Origin: Cupriavidus pampae
GTDB lineage: Bacteria; Pseudomonadota; Gammaproteobacteria; Burkholderiales; Burkholderiaceae
Assembly (NCBI RefSeq): GCF_914271485.1
Contig: NZ_CAJZAG010000001.1
Coordinates: 930,001 to 994,000 of the forward strand
Direction: 5' to 3'
DNA length: 64,000 nucleotides
Shown here: one piece after another, positions 33,884 through 44,393 of the stretch
Layout: every line of letters begins with the position of its first letter
Position numbering within the stretch: position 1 is the stretch's first letter
Position numbers and translations under genes: made by a program
Notes under the pieces: generated by a model
The model's input: only the letters and a program-made list of their open reading frames with translations
What the model was told of the DNA's origin: nothing
The model's database searches: none

Positions 33884-34528
33884 ATGCAGGCAAGAGCTAC
33901 CGTTTATATCGTGGATGACGATGACAGCGTGCGGCGTGCATTGAGCCGATTGCTGATGGCCCACGGCTACCCGGTGACGACCTTCGACTCGGCGCAGGCA
34001 TTCCTCGATGAAGCCGACTTCGAGGCCGGACCAGCCTGCGTAATACTGGACTTGCTGATGCCCGCCATGGATGGCCTGGCGCTGCAGCACGGCCTGCCGC
34101 GCCGGATGCCCGTTATCTTCCTGAGCGGACATGGCGACGTGGCGAGGGTCGTTCAGGCCATGCAGGCGGGAGCGATCGAGTTCCTCGAGAAGCCGGTGTC
34201 GGATACGCAGTTGCTTGCGGCGGTGGAGAAGGGCTGCGCCTGTGCCGCGGAGCACTTCGCACTGGAGCGCGAACTGCAGACACTCCGGCAGAAGCTGCAA
34301 CGGCTGACGCCGCGCGAACGCGAGGTGTTGACCTGGGTGGTCACCGGCATTCGGAACAAGCAGGTGGCAAGCGAGCTTGGCACGGTGGAGAAAACCATCA
34401 AGGTTCATCGTGCGCACGTCATGCAGAAGCTCGAGGTGGATTCGTTGCCAGCACTGGTGCGCATTGCGGACCGGATGGGGCTATGCGTATCGCGCCGCGA
34501 CGACGATGCCCGGCAGCGCGCCGGCTGA
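33884..34528 (+). CDS. FixJ-type response regulator with LuxR helix-turn-helix
   Basis: A 214-residue regulator. The receiver has acidic pocket VDDDDS, phosphoacceptor Asp56 in VILDLLMPAMDG and Lys in EFLEKPVS. The output domain is LuxR/FixJ-type: LTPREREVLTWVVTGIRNKQ then EKTIKVHRAHVMQKLEVDSL. GGAGGTG lies upstream of the ATG and overlaps the kinase stop, so the pair is co-translated. It is the prime candidate to bind the four copies of the TGGNCC-WW-GGNCCA dyad, two of which flank its neighbouring single-domain regulator. Confidence 0.88.
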   Translation: MQARATVYIVDDDDSVRRALSRLLMAHGYPVTTFDSAQAFLDEADFEAGPACVILDLLMPAMDGLALQHGLPRRMPVIFLSGHGDVARVVQAMQAGAIEFLEKPVSDTQLLAAVEKGCACAAEHFALERELQTLRQKLQRLTPREREVLTWVVTGIRNKQVASELGTVEKTIKVHRAHVMQKLEVDSLPALVRIADRMGLCVSRRDDDARQRAG

Positions 34529-34532
34529 TCGA

Positions 34533-34546
34533 TGGACCATGGGCCA
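34533..34546 (+). promoter_or_regulatory. Copy D of the TGGNCC-WW-GGNCCA dyad
   Basis: TGGACCATGGGCCA, followed by ATATCG, lies 70 bp upstream of the stand-alone receiver gene, just after the FixJ-like gene. Its two halves are inverse except for one position. Confidence 0.5.
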
Positions 34547-34616
34547 ATATCGCAGTGCAACCACGTTACTTAGCCTTGAGGTTATCTGACTCTGGCAACG
34601 GGTTTCCTGTGGACGT

Positions 34617-34988
34617 ATGGGTCCAATCGGTCGTTTCGCGGTAGTGGTGGACGATGACGCGTCGGTGGCGCGGGCCATCGCGCGGCTGCTTCGCTCCGCC
34701 AACATCACCGTCGACACTTTCACCACCGGCACCGCGCTGCTGGCGCGAATGGAAGCGCAGCCTTCCTATCTGCCGGCGTGTGTGATCCTCGATATCTCCA
34801 TGCCCGAGATGGATGGGCTGGAGGTGCAACGGCGCCTCGCGGGCCGCGCAGGCGCCGTTATTTTCATTACCGCCCATGATCTGCCGGAAACACGGGACAA
34901 GGCGCTCGCATCCGGTGCCATCGGATACCTCCGCAAACCGTTCAATGGCCGGCAGCTGATCGAACTGGTCCGCGGCACGCTCATGTAG
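34617..34988 (+). CDS. Stand-alone receiver-domain response regulator
   Basis: A 123-residue single receiver with VVVDDDASV, Asp59 in VILDISMPEMDG, FITAHD and GYLRKPFNG. It has no output domain. It may act as a phosphate sink or bind a partner protein, and shares fold and likely origin with the regulator upstream. It has its own copy of the dyad, so it can be switched on by the FixJ-like regulator. No good ribosome site is visible before the ATG. Confidence 0.83.
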   Translation: MGPIGRFAVVVDDDASVARAIARLLRSANITVDTFTTGTALLARMEAQPSYLPACVILDISMPEMDGLEVQRRLAGRAGAVIFITAHDLPETRDKALASGAIGYLRKPFNGRQLIELVRGTLM

Positions 34989-35003
34989 CACGGCGCAACG
35001 GTA

Positions 35004-35017
35004 TGGTCCTTGGTCCA
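35004..35017 (+). promoter_or_regulatory. Copy B of the TGGNCC-WW-GGNCCA dyad
   Basis: TGGTCCTTGGTCCA, followed by ATTGCC, lies 60 bp upstream of the RND adaptor gene. The ATTGCC tail is shared with copy A. Confidence 0.55.
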
Positions 35018-35077
35018 ATTGCCAAATGGATAGCAGAGGGCACACTCATAGCAGCGATTGCGAGCGAAGGACTGACG

Positions 35078-36295
35078 ATGAACATTGGACGGGGTTCCGG
35101 ACTGGCGGGCAGCTCGCGCATCGTCGTGGTATTTGCCGCAGTGCTGCTGGTGGCCTGTCACAAGCAGGAGGCCAAGGCGCCCCCATCGGCACCGATCGCC
35201 GAGGTGGGTGTGGTCCGTGTCGCGCTGAAGGACGTGCCGTTGACCTACGAGTTCGTGGGAGAGACGCAAAGCTCGCAACAGGTGGAGATTCGGGCGCGCG
35301 TCAATGGTTTCCTGGAGGAGCGGCTGTACACCGAAGGGGCGTTGGTCAAGGCCGGGCAGCTGCTGTTTCGCATGGACCAGAAGCCGTTCAAGGCCGCGCT
35401 CGACGCCGCGCAGGCCGAACTCGCACAGCAGCAGGCACGCCTGACCACCGCGCGCTCCAATCTCGCGCGGGTGCGGCCGCTGGCGGCGCGCAACGCATTA
35501 AGTCAGAAGGACCTCGACGACGCCACCGGCAACGAACAGGCCGCCGCCGCCGCGGTGGAGCAGGCCAAGGCGAATGTCACGAATGCGAAGCTGAACCTCG
35601 GCTATACCACCATCGCTTCGCCGGTGGCCGGCCTGTCGAGTTACGCAAAGAAGCAGGTCGGCTCCTATATCGACGCCAGCAACAGCCTGCTGACCTATGT
35701 GGCCAAGCTCGACCCGATCTGGGTCAACTTCAGTCTGTCCGAGAACGAGGTCCTGAAGAATCAGGCGCAGCAGGCGTCCGGCGAGCTGAAAATGCCGGAG
35801 CGGGGCAATATGGAAGTGGAGGTCATGCTGGCGGACGGCACGAAGTACAAACGTCGCGGCCGCATTGCATTCTCCGATGCATCGTTCAGTTCGGAGACCG
35901 GCACCTATCTGATTCGAGCCGAGTTGCCGAACCCGGAAGGGGCCCTGCGTCCGGGACAATTCGTGCGTGTGTTCGTGTTTGGCGCCACGCGCACGCGGGC
36001 CATCACGGTGCCGCAGGAGGCCGTGGTACAGGGCGCACGTGGGCAGTCGGTGTGGACGGTTGGCAAGGACAACAAGGTCGAATCGCGCGTGATCGATGTT
36101 GGCGAATGGACGCAAGGTAACTGGGTCGTGCGCGCCGGTCTGCGCGAAGGGGACATCGTGGTGGTTGACGGCTCGGTGCGCCTGGCGCCTGGGGCGACGG
36201 TCAAGCCGGTGGACGTGCCCGCCGGCGCCACCAAGGCCGGTGGGGCGCCGGCATCGTCCCCAGCCGCGGTGGCTGAGAAAGCGCCAGCATCATGA
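35078..36295 (+). CDS. RND efflux periplasmic adaptor lipoprotein
   Basis: A 405-residue membrane-fusion protein. The signal peptide ends in the lipobox LLVAC (Cys25), so it is a lipoprotein like AcrA/MexA. The lipoyl domain has VEIRARVNGFLEERLYTEGA and VKAGQLLFRMD, the coiled-coil hairpin spans about residues 100-170 (AAQAELAQQQARLTTARSNL), and the barrel and membrane-proximal domains follow. AAGG lies upstream of the ATG at 35078; the frame is open earlier but without a ribosome site. The stop overlaps the permease start by ATGA. Confidence 0.92.
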   Translation: MNIGRGSGLAGSSRIVVVFAAVLLVACHKQEAKAPPSAPIAEVGVVRVALKDVPLTYEFVGETQSSQQVEIRARVNGFLEERLYTEGALVKAGQLLFRMDQKPFKAALDAAQAELAQQQARLTTARSNLARVRPLAARNALSQKDLDDATGNEQAAAAAVEQAKANVTNAKLNLGYTTIASPVAGLSSYAKKQVGSYIDASNSLLTYVAKLDPIWVNFSLSENEVLKNQAQQASGELKMPERGNMEVEVMLADGTKYKRRGRIAFSDASFSSETGTYLIRAELPNPEGALRPGQFVRVFVFGATRTRAITVPQEAVVQGARGQSVWTVGKDNKVESRVIDVGEWTQGNWVVRAGLREGDIVVVDGSVRLAPGATVKPVDVPAGATKAGGAPASSPAAVAEKAPAS

Positions 36296-39200
36296 AGTTG
36301 TCCCACTTCTTTATCGACCGGCCGATCTTCGCATCGGTGCTGTCCATCATCATCGTGGTGGGCGGCCTGGTGGCCGTGTTCAATCTTCCGATCGCACAGT
36401 TCCCGGATATCACGCCACCGAGCATCACGGTGTCCACCACCTATCCGGGCGCCAGCTCCGAAGTGGTGGCGCAGAACGTGGCGGCACCGATCGAGCAGCA
36501 GGTCAACGGCGCGGACAACATGCTGTATATGTCCTCGACGAGCTCGTCCACGGGGAACATGACCCTGACGGTCTACTTCGAGATCGGCACGGACCCCTCG
36601 CTCGCGCAGGTGGATGTGCAGAATCGCGTCAATCTCGCACTGCCGACGCTGCCCGATGCCGTGACGCGGCAAGGCGTGACCGTGGAGAAGCGGTCTCAGG
36701 CCTTTATGATGGTCATCGCGGTCTACTCTCCCGACAACAGCTATCCGCAGACGTTCGTCGATAACTACACCAGTATCTATATCCTCGATGCGCTCAAGCG
36801 CATTCCGGGTGCCAATCAGTCGGCCATCTTTGGCACGCCGGACTATGCGATGCGCATCTGGCTGCGGCCCGATCGCATGGCCCAGCTCGGGATCACGGCG
36901 GAAGACGTCAAGAGTGCCGTGTCCAATCAGAACGAGCAGTTCTCCGCCGGGCGCATCGGACAGTCGCCTACCTCCGAGCCCGTCAAGCAGACCTTTCCGA
37001 TTACGACCAAGGGCCGGATGACGGAGCCGAAGGAGTTCGAGAACATCATCCTTCGCGCGGCGTCCGGGGATGCGGCGCTGGTCAGGCTCAAGGACATTGG
37101 CCGCGCCGAACTCGGCTCGAAAGACTATTCGCTGCGCAGCCGCTTCAAAGGCAAGACCGCCACGTTACTGGCCGTGTACCAGCAGCCGGGCGCCAACGCG
37201 CTGGCGGTGGCCGAGCAGGTGCGGGCCAGCCTGGCGGAAGCGCGCAAGAACTTTCCGCCCGGGATGGAATACGAGATCGCGCTCGATACCACCGAGTTTG
37301 TGCACGAATCGATCAACGAGGTGGTGCACACGCTGCGCGACGCGGTGATTCTCGTCATCCTCGTCGTATACATCTTTCTGCAGAGTTTCCGCGCCACGCT
37401 GGTGCCGATTCTCGCCGTGCCGGTGTCGATCATCGGCACGTTTATGGCCATGTCGGCGTTTGGCTTCTCGGTCAATATGCTCACGCTGTTCGGCATGGTG
37501 CTGGCCATCGGTATCGTGGTGGACGATGCGATCGTCGTGATCGAGAACGTCGAGCGCAATATGATGGAGTTTCACATGCCGCCGCGAGAGGCGGCCAAGG
37601 CCGCCATGGACGAGGTGGGCGGGCCGGTGATCGCCATCGTGCTGGTGCTGCTGGCCGTGTTTATTCCGGTGGCATTCTTGTCGGGCATTACCGGGCAGCT
37701 CTACAAGCAGTTCGCGATTACGCTCGCGGTCTCGGTGCTGCTGTCGGGCGTGGTCGCGCTGACACTGTCGCCGGCGCTCGCGGCCATCCTGCTCAAGCCG
37801 GGTAGCCACGAGAAGAACCGCTTCTTCCGCTGGTTCAATCGCAGCTTCGATCGCCTCGTAGAGGGCTACGGTAGCGCGGTGGAAACACTGATCCGGCGCG
37901 CGGTGATCTCGCTGGCGCTGGTGGTTGCGCTGGTTGCGGCCAGCGTATTGATGTTTGCGCGCATCCCATCGTCGTTCCTGCCGGTGGAAGATCAGGGCTA
38001 TCTGCTTGGCGCGGTGATCCTGCCCGACGCGGCCAGTCTGGACCGCACCGGCGCGCTCTCGAAGCGCGCGGAGGAATGGTTCGCCAAGCAGCCCGGCGTC
38101 AAGTCCGTTGCCGCACCCGATGGCTATAGCCTGATCGACTCGCAGAACAAGGCCAATGCCGGCACGCTGTTCGTCACGCTGAAAGGGTTCCATGAGCGCG
38201 GCCCGGACGAAAGCGCCGCAAATTTGATCGCCAACGCTACCCGCGAATTCTCCACGTATCGCGACGGGCTGGTCATCCCCGTCAATCCACCGTCCATTCC
38301 CGGCCTAGGTACCACCGGCGGCTTCGAGTTCTGGTTGCAGAGCACCGGCGATGGCAGCTATCAGCAACTGGAGGAGCGCGCGCGTGCGTTTATCGCGGCG
38401 GCGCGGCAACGGCCGGAGCTGCGCGGGATCAGCACGACCATCAACACGAGATCGCGGCAACTGCTGGTGGACCTCGACCGGGAGCGCGCGGAAACACAGG
38501 GTGTGCCCGTGGAGCAGGTTTACTCGGCGTTGCAGACGATGTTCGGCTCGCTCTACGTCAGTCAGTTTCCGAAGAATAGCCGGCTGTTCCAGGTCATCCT
38601 GCAGGCCGAGCCCGAGTATCGGTCGCGTCCGGAAGATCTCGATCGGGTCTACGTGCGCAATGCGCGTGGCGAGATGGTGCCGATCAAGGCCGTGACCAAT
38701 GCGCGCTACGTGGCGGGTGCGGACCTCGTGACGCGCTTCAACAATTTCCCGGCGGCCAAGATCACCGGCGACGCGGCACCCGGCTACAGCTCCGGTCAGG
38801 CGTTGCAGGCCATGGAGGAGGTGGCCACGCAGGTGCTCGGCCCGGGCTACGCCTACGCGTGGAGCGGGCAGGCCTACGAAGAGAAAAAGGCCGGTTCCAC
38901 CGCGGCGCTGGTGTTCGCGTTTGCATTGCTCATGGTGTTCCTGATTCTGGCCGCGCAGTATGAGAAATGGTCACTGCCGTTCGGGGTGCTGATGGCCGTG
39001 CCGTTTGCACTGTTCGGCGCGCTGCTGGGCATTCTGATGCGCGGCATGGAGAACGACGTCTACTTCCAGATTGGCTTGACGGTGCTGATCGCGCTCGCGG
39101 CCAAGAACGCGATTCTGATCTTCGAGTTCGCGGTGGAGATGCGCGTGAAGGAGGGACTGAGTCCGTACGATGCGGCGGTCAAGTCCGCCAAGCTCCGGCT

Positions 39201-39459
39201 ACGCCCGATCATCATGACGTCGCTGGCGTTCATCCTCGGATGTATTCCGCTTGCCATCGCCAGCGGCGCTTCGGCGGCCAGCCGCCAGTCGCTGGGCACT
39301 GGCGTGATTGGCGGGATGCTCGGTGCCACCGTCATTGCCGTGTTCTTTATCCCGATGTTTTTCTGGGGCCTCGAACGCGCCTCCAGCAAGAAGATGGCGC
39401 AGCAGGCGGCCAGGCCCACCGGCGGCGATCCTGCAGCGCCAACCGCGGTCAAGGAATAA
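36292..39459 (+). CDS. RND multidrug efflux permease (HAE-1 family)
   Basis: A 1,055-residue inner-membrane transporter like AcrB/MexB. The N-terminus FFIDRPIFASVLSIIIVVGG, the pore and docking domains, and the conserved proton relay in TM4 (GIVVDDAIVVIENVERNM with the two Asp) are all present, as is the TM10-11 lysine region (ALAAKNAILIFEFA). It exports amphiphilic compounds with the adaptor encoded before it. No outer-membrane TolC/OprM gene follows, so the pump must use one encoded elsewhere. The operon may be under the FixJ-like regulator through copy B. Confidence 0.94.
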   Translation: MKLSHFFIDRPIFASVLSIIIVVGGLVAVFNLPIAQFPDITPPSITVSTTYPGASSEVVAQNVAAPIEQQVNGADNMLYMSSTSSSTGNMTLTVYFEIGTDPSLAQVDVQNRVNLALPTLPDAVTRQGVTVEKRSQAFMMVIAVYSPDNSYPQTFVDNYTSIYILDALKRIPGANQSAIFGTPDYAMRIWLRPDRMAQLGITAEDVKSAVSNQNEQFSAGRIGQSPTSEPVKQTFPITTKGRMTEPKEFENIILRAASGDAALVRLKDIGRAELGSKDYSLRSRFKGKTATLLAVYQQPGANALAVAEQVRASLAEARKNFPPGMEYEIALDTTEFVHESINEVVHTLRDAVILVILVVYIFLQSFRATLVPILAVPVSIIGTFMAMSAFGFSVNMLTLFGMVLAIGIVVDDAIVVIENVERNMMEFHMPPREAAKAAMDEVGGPVIAIVLVLLAVFIPVAFLSGITGQLYKQFAITLAVSVLLSGVVALTLSPALAAILLKPGSHEKNRFFRWFNRSFDRLVEGYGSAVETLIRRAVISLALVVALVAASVLMFARIPSSFLPVEDQGYLLGAVILPDAASLDRTGALSKRAEEWFAKQPGVKSVAAPDGYSLIDSQNKANAGTLFVTLKGFHERGPDESAANLIANATREFSTYRDGLVIPVNPPSIPGLGTTGGFEFWLQSTGDGSYQQLEERARAFIAAARQRPELRGISTTINTRSRQLLVDLDRERAETQGVPVEQVYSALQTMFGSLYVSQFPKNSRLFQVILQAEPEYRSRPEDLDRVYVRNARGEMVPIKAVTNARYVAGADLVTRFNNFPAAKITGDAAPGYSSGQALQAMEEVATQVLGPGYAYAWSGQAYEEKKAGSTAALVFAFALLMVFLILAAQYEKWSLPFGVLMAVPFALFGALLGILMRGMENDVYFQIGLTVLIALAAKNAILIFEFAVEMRVKEGLSPYDAAVKSAKLRLRPIIMTSLAFILGCIPLAIASGASAASRQSLGTGVIGGMLGATVIAVFFIPMFFWGLERASSKKMAQQAARPTGGDPAAPTAVKE

Positions 39460-39478
39460 ATCACGTCAAGGAGGTCGT

Positions 39479-40123
39479 ATGCCGAGCGAACAATGTTCAC
39501 AACCCACATCGCGCTATGTACGCGGTTATGTACGCCGCTATATCGGGCCAGCACTGGCCGTGGCCATCTGGTTCGCGGTGCCCGGCGTGGCGACGGCGCA
39601 GCCCGATGTCAAAGCCGACGTGACGCGGACGCCAGGGCAGACCACCGCCAAAGCGACCGCGACAGGCACGGCCACCATTACCGCGATCGACGCCCCGAAT
39701 CGCAGGATCACACTCAAAACACCGCAGGGGCGCGTGACGGACATGACCGTCGGCCCGGAAGCCCGCAACTTCGAACAACTTCGCGTGGGCGACAAGGTGA
39801 CCGTGACCTACCAGGAAGCATTGACGGTCAGCCTGAAGAAGGGCAAGGGCGAACTGAGCATGAAGGAGCGTGAGATTGCGGATCGGGCGCAGCCGGGCGC
39901 CAAGCCCGGCGGCACGATGGGCCGCGAAGTGACGGTGGTAGCGGAGGTGGTCTCCGTCAACAAGGATGCGCAAATCGTGACGGTGAAGGGCCCGCGCGGA
40001 CAGGTCTTGGATCTGCACGTCGAGGACCCTGCACAGATGCAGGACGTGAAGCGTGGCGACCGCGTACAGGCCGTCTACACGGAGGCTGTCGCCATCTCGG
40101 TGGAGCCGGGCACCGCCAAGTAG
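39479..40123 (+). CDS. Periplasmic protein with two copies of a beta-rich repeat
   Basis: A 214-residue protein. The signal segment ends GVATAQPD. Two similar modules follow: ATITAIDAPNRRITLKTPQG with LRVGDKVTVTYQEA, and AEVVSVNKDAQIVTVKGPRG with VKRGDRVQAVYTEAVAISV. These small beta modules resemble CusF/OB-like domains that bind metals or ligands, but the metal residues are not evident. AGGAGG lies just upstream of the ATG. It sits 20 bp after the RND permease and probably belongs to its operon. Confidence 0.65.
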   Translation: MPSEQCSQPTSRYVRGYVRRYIGPALAVAIWFAVPGVATAQPDVKADVTRTPGQTTAKATATGTATITAIDAPNRRITLKTPQGRVTDMTVGPEARNFEQLRVGDKVTVTYQEALTVSLKKGKGELSMKEREIADRAQPGAKPGGTMGREVTVVAEVVSVNKDAQIVTVKGPRGQVLDLHVEDPAQMQDVKRGDRVQAVYTEAVAISVEPGTAK

Positions 40124-40147
40124 CGGGAGTTTGAGGGGGAGCGCAAC

Positions 40148-40537
40148 GTGAAGCAGTTTGTGAAAGGGTGGGCCGTGACCGCCGTCGCGGCAATGACGAT
40201 CTCATGGCCGGCGCATGCCTACTTCGATCATTTTCTTAACCAAACCATCGTCGGCACGCTGGGCAAGGCCGGCACCGACGAACTGGTCAGTACGTTTGGG
40301 CGTGTCATGAGCGAATCGGAGGACGGGACCACCGTGCCGATCAAGCTGCCGCCCAACAACGCCGGCAAGGTAACGGAGGGCACGATCACGCCGCTCAAGA
40401 CCCGCACCGAGGCGGGGCAGCGCTGCCGGCAGGTGCAGACGGAGTTTCGGCAGGAGGGGCGGAAATCGGAACGCTGGAAGGGCTGGTATTGCCAGCAGCC
40501 GGATCTCAGTTGGAAAAAAACCATGCTCAAGGACTGA
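40148..40537 (+). CDS. Small exported protein, RT0821/17-kDa-antigen-like C-terminus
   Basis: A 129-residue protein with a signal peptide ending PAHAYFD. The C-terminal part AGQRCRQVQTEF and WKGWYCQQPDLSWK, with two cysteines, resembles the RT0821/Lpp0805 family of surface proteins. GTG start with a GA-rich run 7 bp upstream. It lies 24 bp after the preceding gene; the function is unknown. Confidence 0.55.
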   Translation: MKQFVKGWAVTAVAAMTISWPAHAYFDHFLNQTIVGTLGKAGTDELVSTFGRVMSESEDGTTVPIKLPPNNAGKVTEGTITPLKTRTEAGQRCRQVQTEFRQEGRKSERWKGWYCQQPDLSWKKTMLKD

Positions 40538-40573
40538 CCCGACCGCACCGGTAACGAGGGGGGCAGACACACC

Positions 40574-40852
40574 ATGTACAGAATCGGCGTGTGGTTGATG
40601 GGTGGGGCGCTCGCGCTGGCCGCGTTGGGCCTGTTCTTCAGCGACCCCAGCGGCAAGATGCCCGAGAAGATCAATCTGATCAGAGTGGCGCTCGGTCTGG
40701 AAGTGCAGATGTTCAAGGTGTCGGACTCGCCCACGCGCTATCTGGTGACCGTGCCGGCGAGCGAATGGCTGCTGGGCTGCATCGTGATCGCGCTGGCTGG
40801 CGCCGCGCTCGTCGTCGCGGCGCGCTGGCGGCGGACTACGAGAGAATCATGA
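40574..40852 (+). CDS. Small membrane protein, two predicted helices
   Basis: A 92-residue protein with hydrophobic segments at residues 4-23 ([20 protein letters not shown]) and 64-84, and an Arg-rich end RWRRTTRES. No family recognised. GAGGGGGG lies upstream. It probably closes the RND operon. Its last 17 bases overlap the 3' end of the convergent antiporter gene. Confidence 0.6.
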   Translation: MYRIGVWLMGGALALAALGLFFSDPSGKMPEKINLIRVALGLEVQMFKVSDSPTRYLVTVPASEWLLGCIVIALAGAALVVAARWRRTTRES

Positions 40853-42524
40853 TGATCACCATGCCCCAGATCGTCAGCAGCGTGTTGCCCACCGCATAGG
40901 TCACGGTGTAGCCAAGACCCGGTACCTGACTCTTCGCCGCTTCGCACACCATCCCGAGCGCAGCCGTCGTCGTGCGCGCACCCGCGCAGATGCCGAGGAT
41001 CAGCGCCGGATGAAAACGGAACACGAATTTCGCAAGCAACATGCCGATAAGTAGCGGCACGGCGGTGGCGAAGATGCCCCACAGGAACAGGCTGATACCG
41101 AGCTTCTGCAAACCGGCCACAAAGCCTGGCCCCGCGGAAATACCGACCACCGCGATAAACATATTGAGCCCAACCGAGTTCATGAACCACAAGGTCGGTT
41201 CCGGAATGCGCCCAAAGGTCGGGTGGATCGCGCGAAACCAGCCGAACACGATGCCGGCGATCAGCGCGCCCCCGGCAGTCGAGATCGTCAACGGGATACC
41301 TGACACGTTGATCACCACGGCGCCGATCATCGCGCCAACAAAGATGGCCAACGATACGAAGGCGACGTCGGTCACCGTCGTGGGGCGATCGACATATCCG
41401 ATGTGCCGTGCCGCGGCATTGATGTCCTGCGTGCGACCCACCACCGTGATCACATCACCGCGATACAGCTTGGTCTTCGGTAGCACCGGGATCACGGTCT
41501 CGGTCGGTCCCCGCTTGATCTTCCTGAGAAAGACACCGCGTGCGCCAGGCCAGCGCGCGAGCTCGTCGAGCGGCTTGTCGTCGACCTCCTTGTTGGTGAT
41601 GTAGATGTCGACGCCTTCCGTGGGAATGTCGAGCAGTTCCGCATCCTGTACCTCGCGGCCGCTGGGTCCCAGCCGCAGGATCATCTGGTCACGCTTGCCC
41701 CCGATTGCCACGATGTCGTTCGCCTCGATGCGTGTATCCAGTTCCACCTCCATGATCTTGCCGTTGCGGCGAATGCGCTCGACGAACGCCCGCACGCCGT
41801 CGTGCGTACCCGCCTCGATCTCGCCGATCGGCCTGCCGATGAATGGGCTGTTGGGCGCCACCGAATAGGCCCGTACTTCGAAATCGTGCCACTCGGTCGC
41901 GCCGTCAGCACCGCCGCCGGCGCCAAGCATCTTCTCGTAATCCCTGCATGCTGCCGGCAGATCGATGCCCAGCAGCTTGGGCCCGATCTGCGCGAGGATG
42001 ATGGCCGAACCGACCGTGCCGAAGATATAGGTCACTGCATAGGCGATCGGCATCCCGTCCAGCAGTACCTTGGCTTCGTCTGGCGGCAGACCCAGCCGGT
42101 TGATGGCGTCCGTGGCAAGCCCCATCGACGCGGAGATGGTCTGCGAGCCGGCAAACAGACCGGCTGCCGATCCAAGGTCATAACCGGCGAGCATTGCGGC
42201 TGCAACGGCGGCCCCCAGCGACAGCAGCGCCATGACCACCGCGAAGATGGCCTGCGGCACGCCATCCTTCGCAATGCCGCGCACGAACTGTGGCCCCACG
42301 CCATAGCCCACCGCGAACAGGAACATCAGGAAGAAGACCGATTTCACGTTCGCGGAGATCTTCACGCCGAGAATACCGATGACGATGGCCACGAGCAACG
42401 TCGCCGTCACCGCGCCCAGGCTGAAACCCTTGAAGCTCTTGCCGCCCACCCAATAGCCAATGCCCAAGGCAAGAAAAATCGAAATCTCGGGGTAGGCGCG
42501 CAGCGTGTTGACGAACCAGGTCAT
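40836..42524 (-). CDS. aspT: Aspartate:alanine exchanger (AspT/YidE family)
   Basis: A 562-residue inner-membrane antiporter of the AAEx family. There are hydrophobic helices at both ends with the conserved [14 protein letters not shown] and [13 protein letters not shown], related repeats in the two halves, and a central cytoplasmic part with two RCK-C (TrkA-C) domains (residues about 210-370). With aspartate 4-decarboxylase encoded just upstream, the pair forms a proton-motive cycle: aspartate enters, alanine leaves, and a proton is consumed. GAGGTGA is 5 bp before the ATG. Confidence 0.88.
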   Translation of the reverse strand: MTWFVNTLRAYPEISIFLALGIGYWVGGKSFKGFSLGAVTATLLVAIVIGILGVKISANVKSVFFLMFLFAVGYGVGPQFVRGIAKDGVPQAIFAVVMALLSLGAAVAAAMLAGYDLGSAAGLFAGSQTISASMGLATDAINRLGLPPDEAKVLLDGMPIAYAVTYIFGTVGSAIILAQIGPKLLGIDLPAACRDYEKMLGAGGGADGATEWHDFEVRAYSVAPNSPFIGRPIGEIEAGTHDGVRAFVERIRRNGKIMEVELDTRIEANDIVAIGGKRDQMILRLGPSGREVQDAELLDIPTEGVDIYITNKEVDDKPLDELARWPGARGVFLRKIKRGPTETVIPVLPKTKLYRGDVITVVGRTQDINAAARHIGYVDRPTTVTDVAFVSLAIFVGAMIGAVVINVSGIPLTISTAGGALIAGIVFGWFRAIHPTFGRIPEPTLWFMNSVGLNMFIAVVGISAGPGFVAGLQKLGISLFLWGIFATAVPLLIGMLLAKFVFRFHPALILGICAGARTTTAALGMVCEAAKSQVPGLGYTVTYAVGNTLLTIWGMVIIMILS

Positions 42525-42579
42525 GATCTCACCTCGGTGTTGTTATATCTGATCGCTTCAGGCGTGGCTCAGGCGGTCT

Positions 42580-44298
<1,719 letters not shown>

Positions 44299-44303
44299 CT
44301 AAT

Positions 44304-44317
44304 GAGTCCAAGGTCCA
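44304..44317 (+). promoter_or_regulatory. Copy C of the TGGNCC-WW-GGNCCA dyad, between two decarboxylase operons
   Basis: GAGTCCAAGGTCCA followed by ATGGCA lies 77 bp upstream of the large decarboxylase. Read on the other strand the same bases give TGGACCTTGGACTC, 110 bp upstream of aspD. A second half-site, AGGCCAAT on the minus strand, lies at 44285-44292. Confidence 0.5.
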
Positions 44318-44393
44318 ATGGCAAGCGTCGCAACACGGTCCACATTGAGGAGGGATATCCGAAACCGGACCCCTTTGCATACGGAGGCCATCC

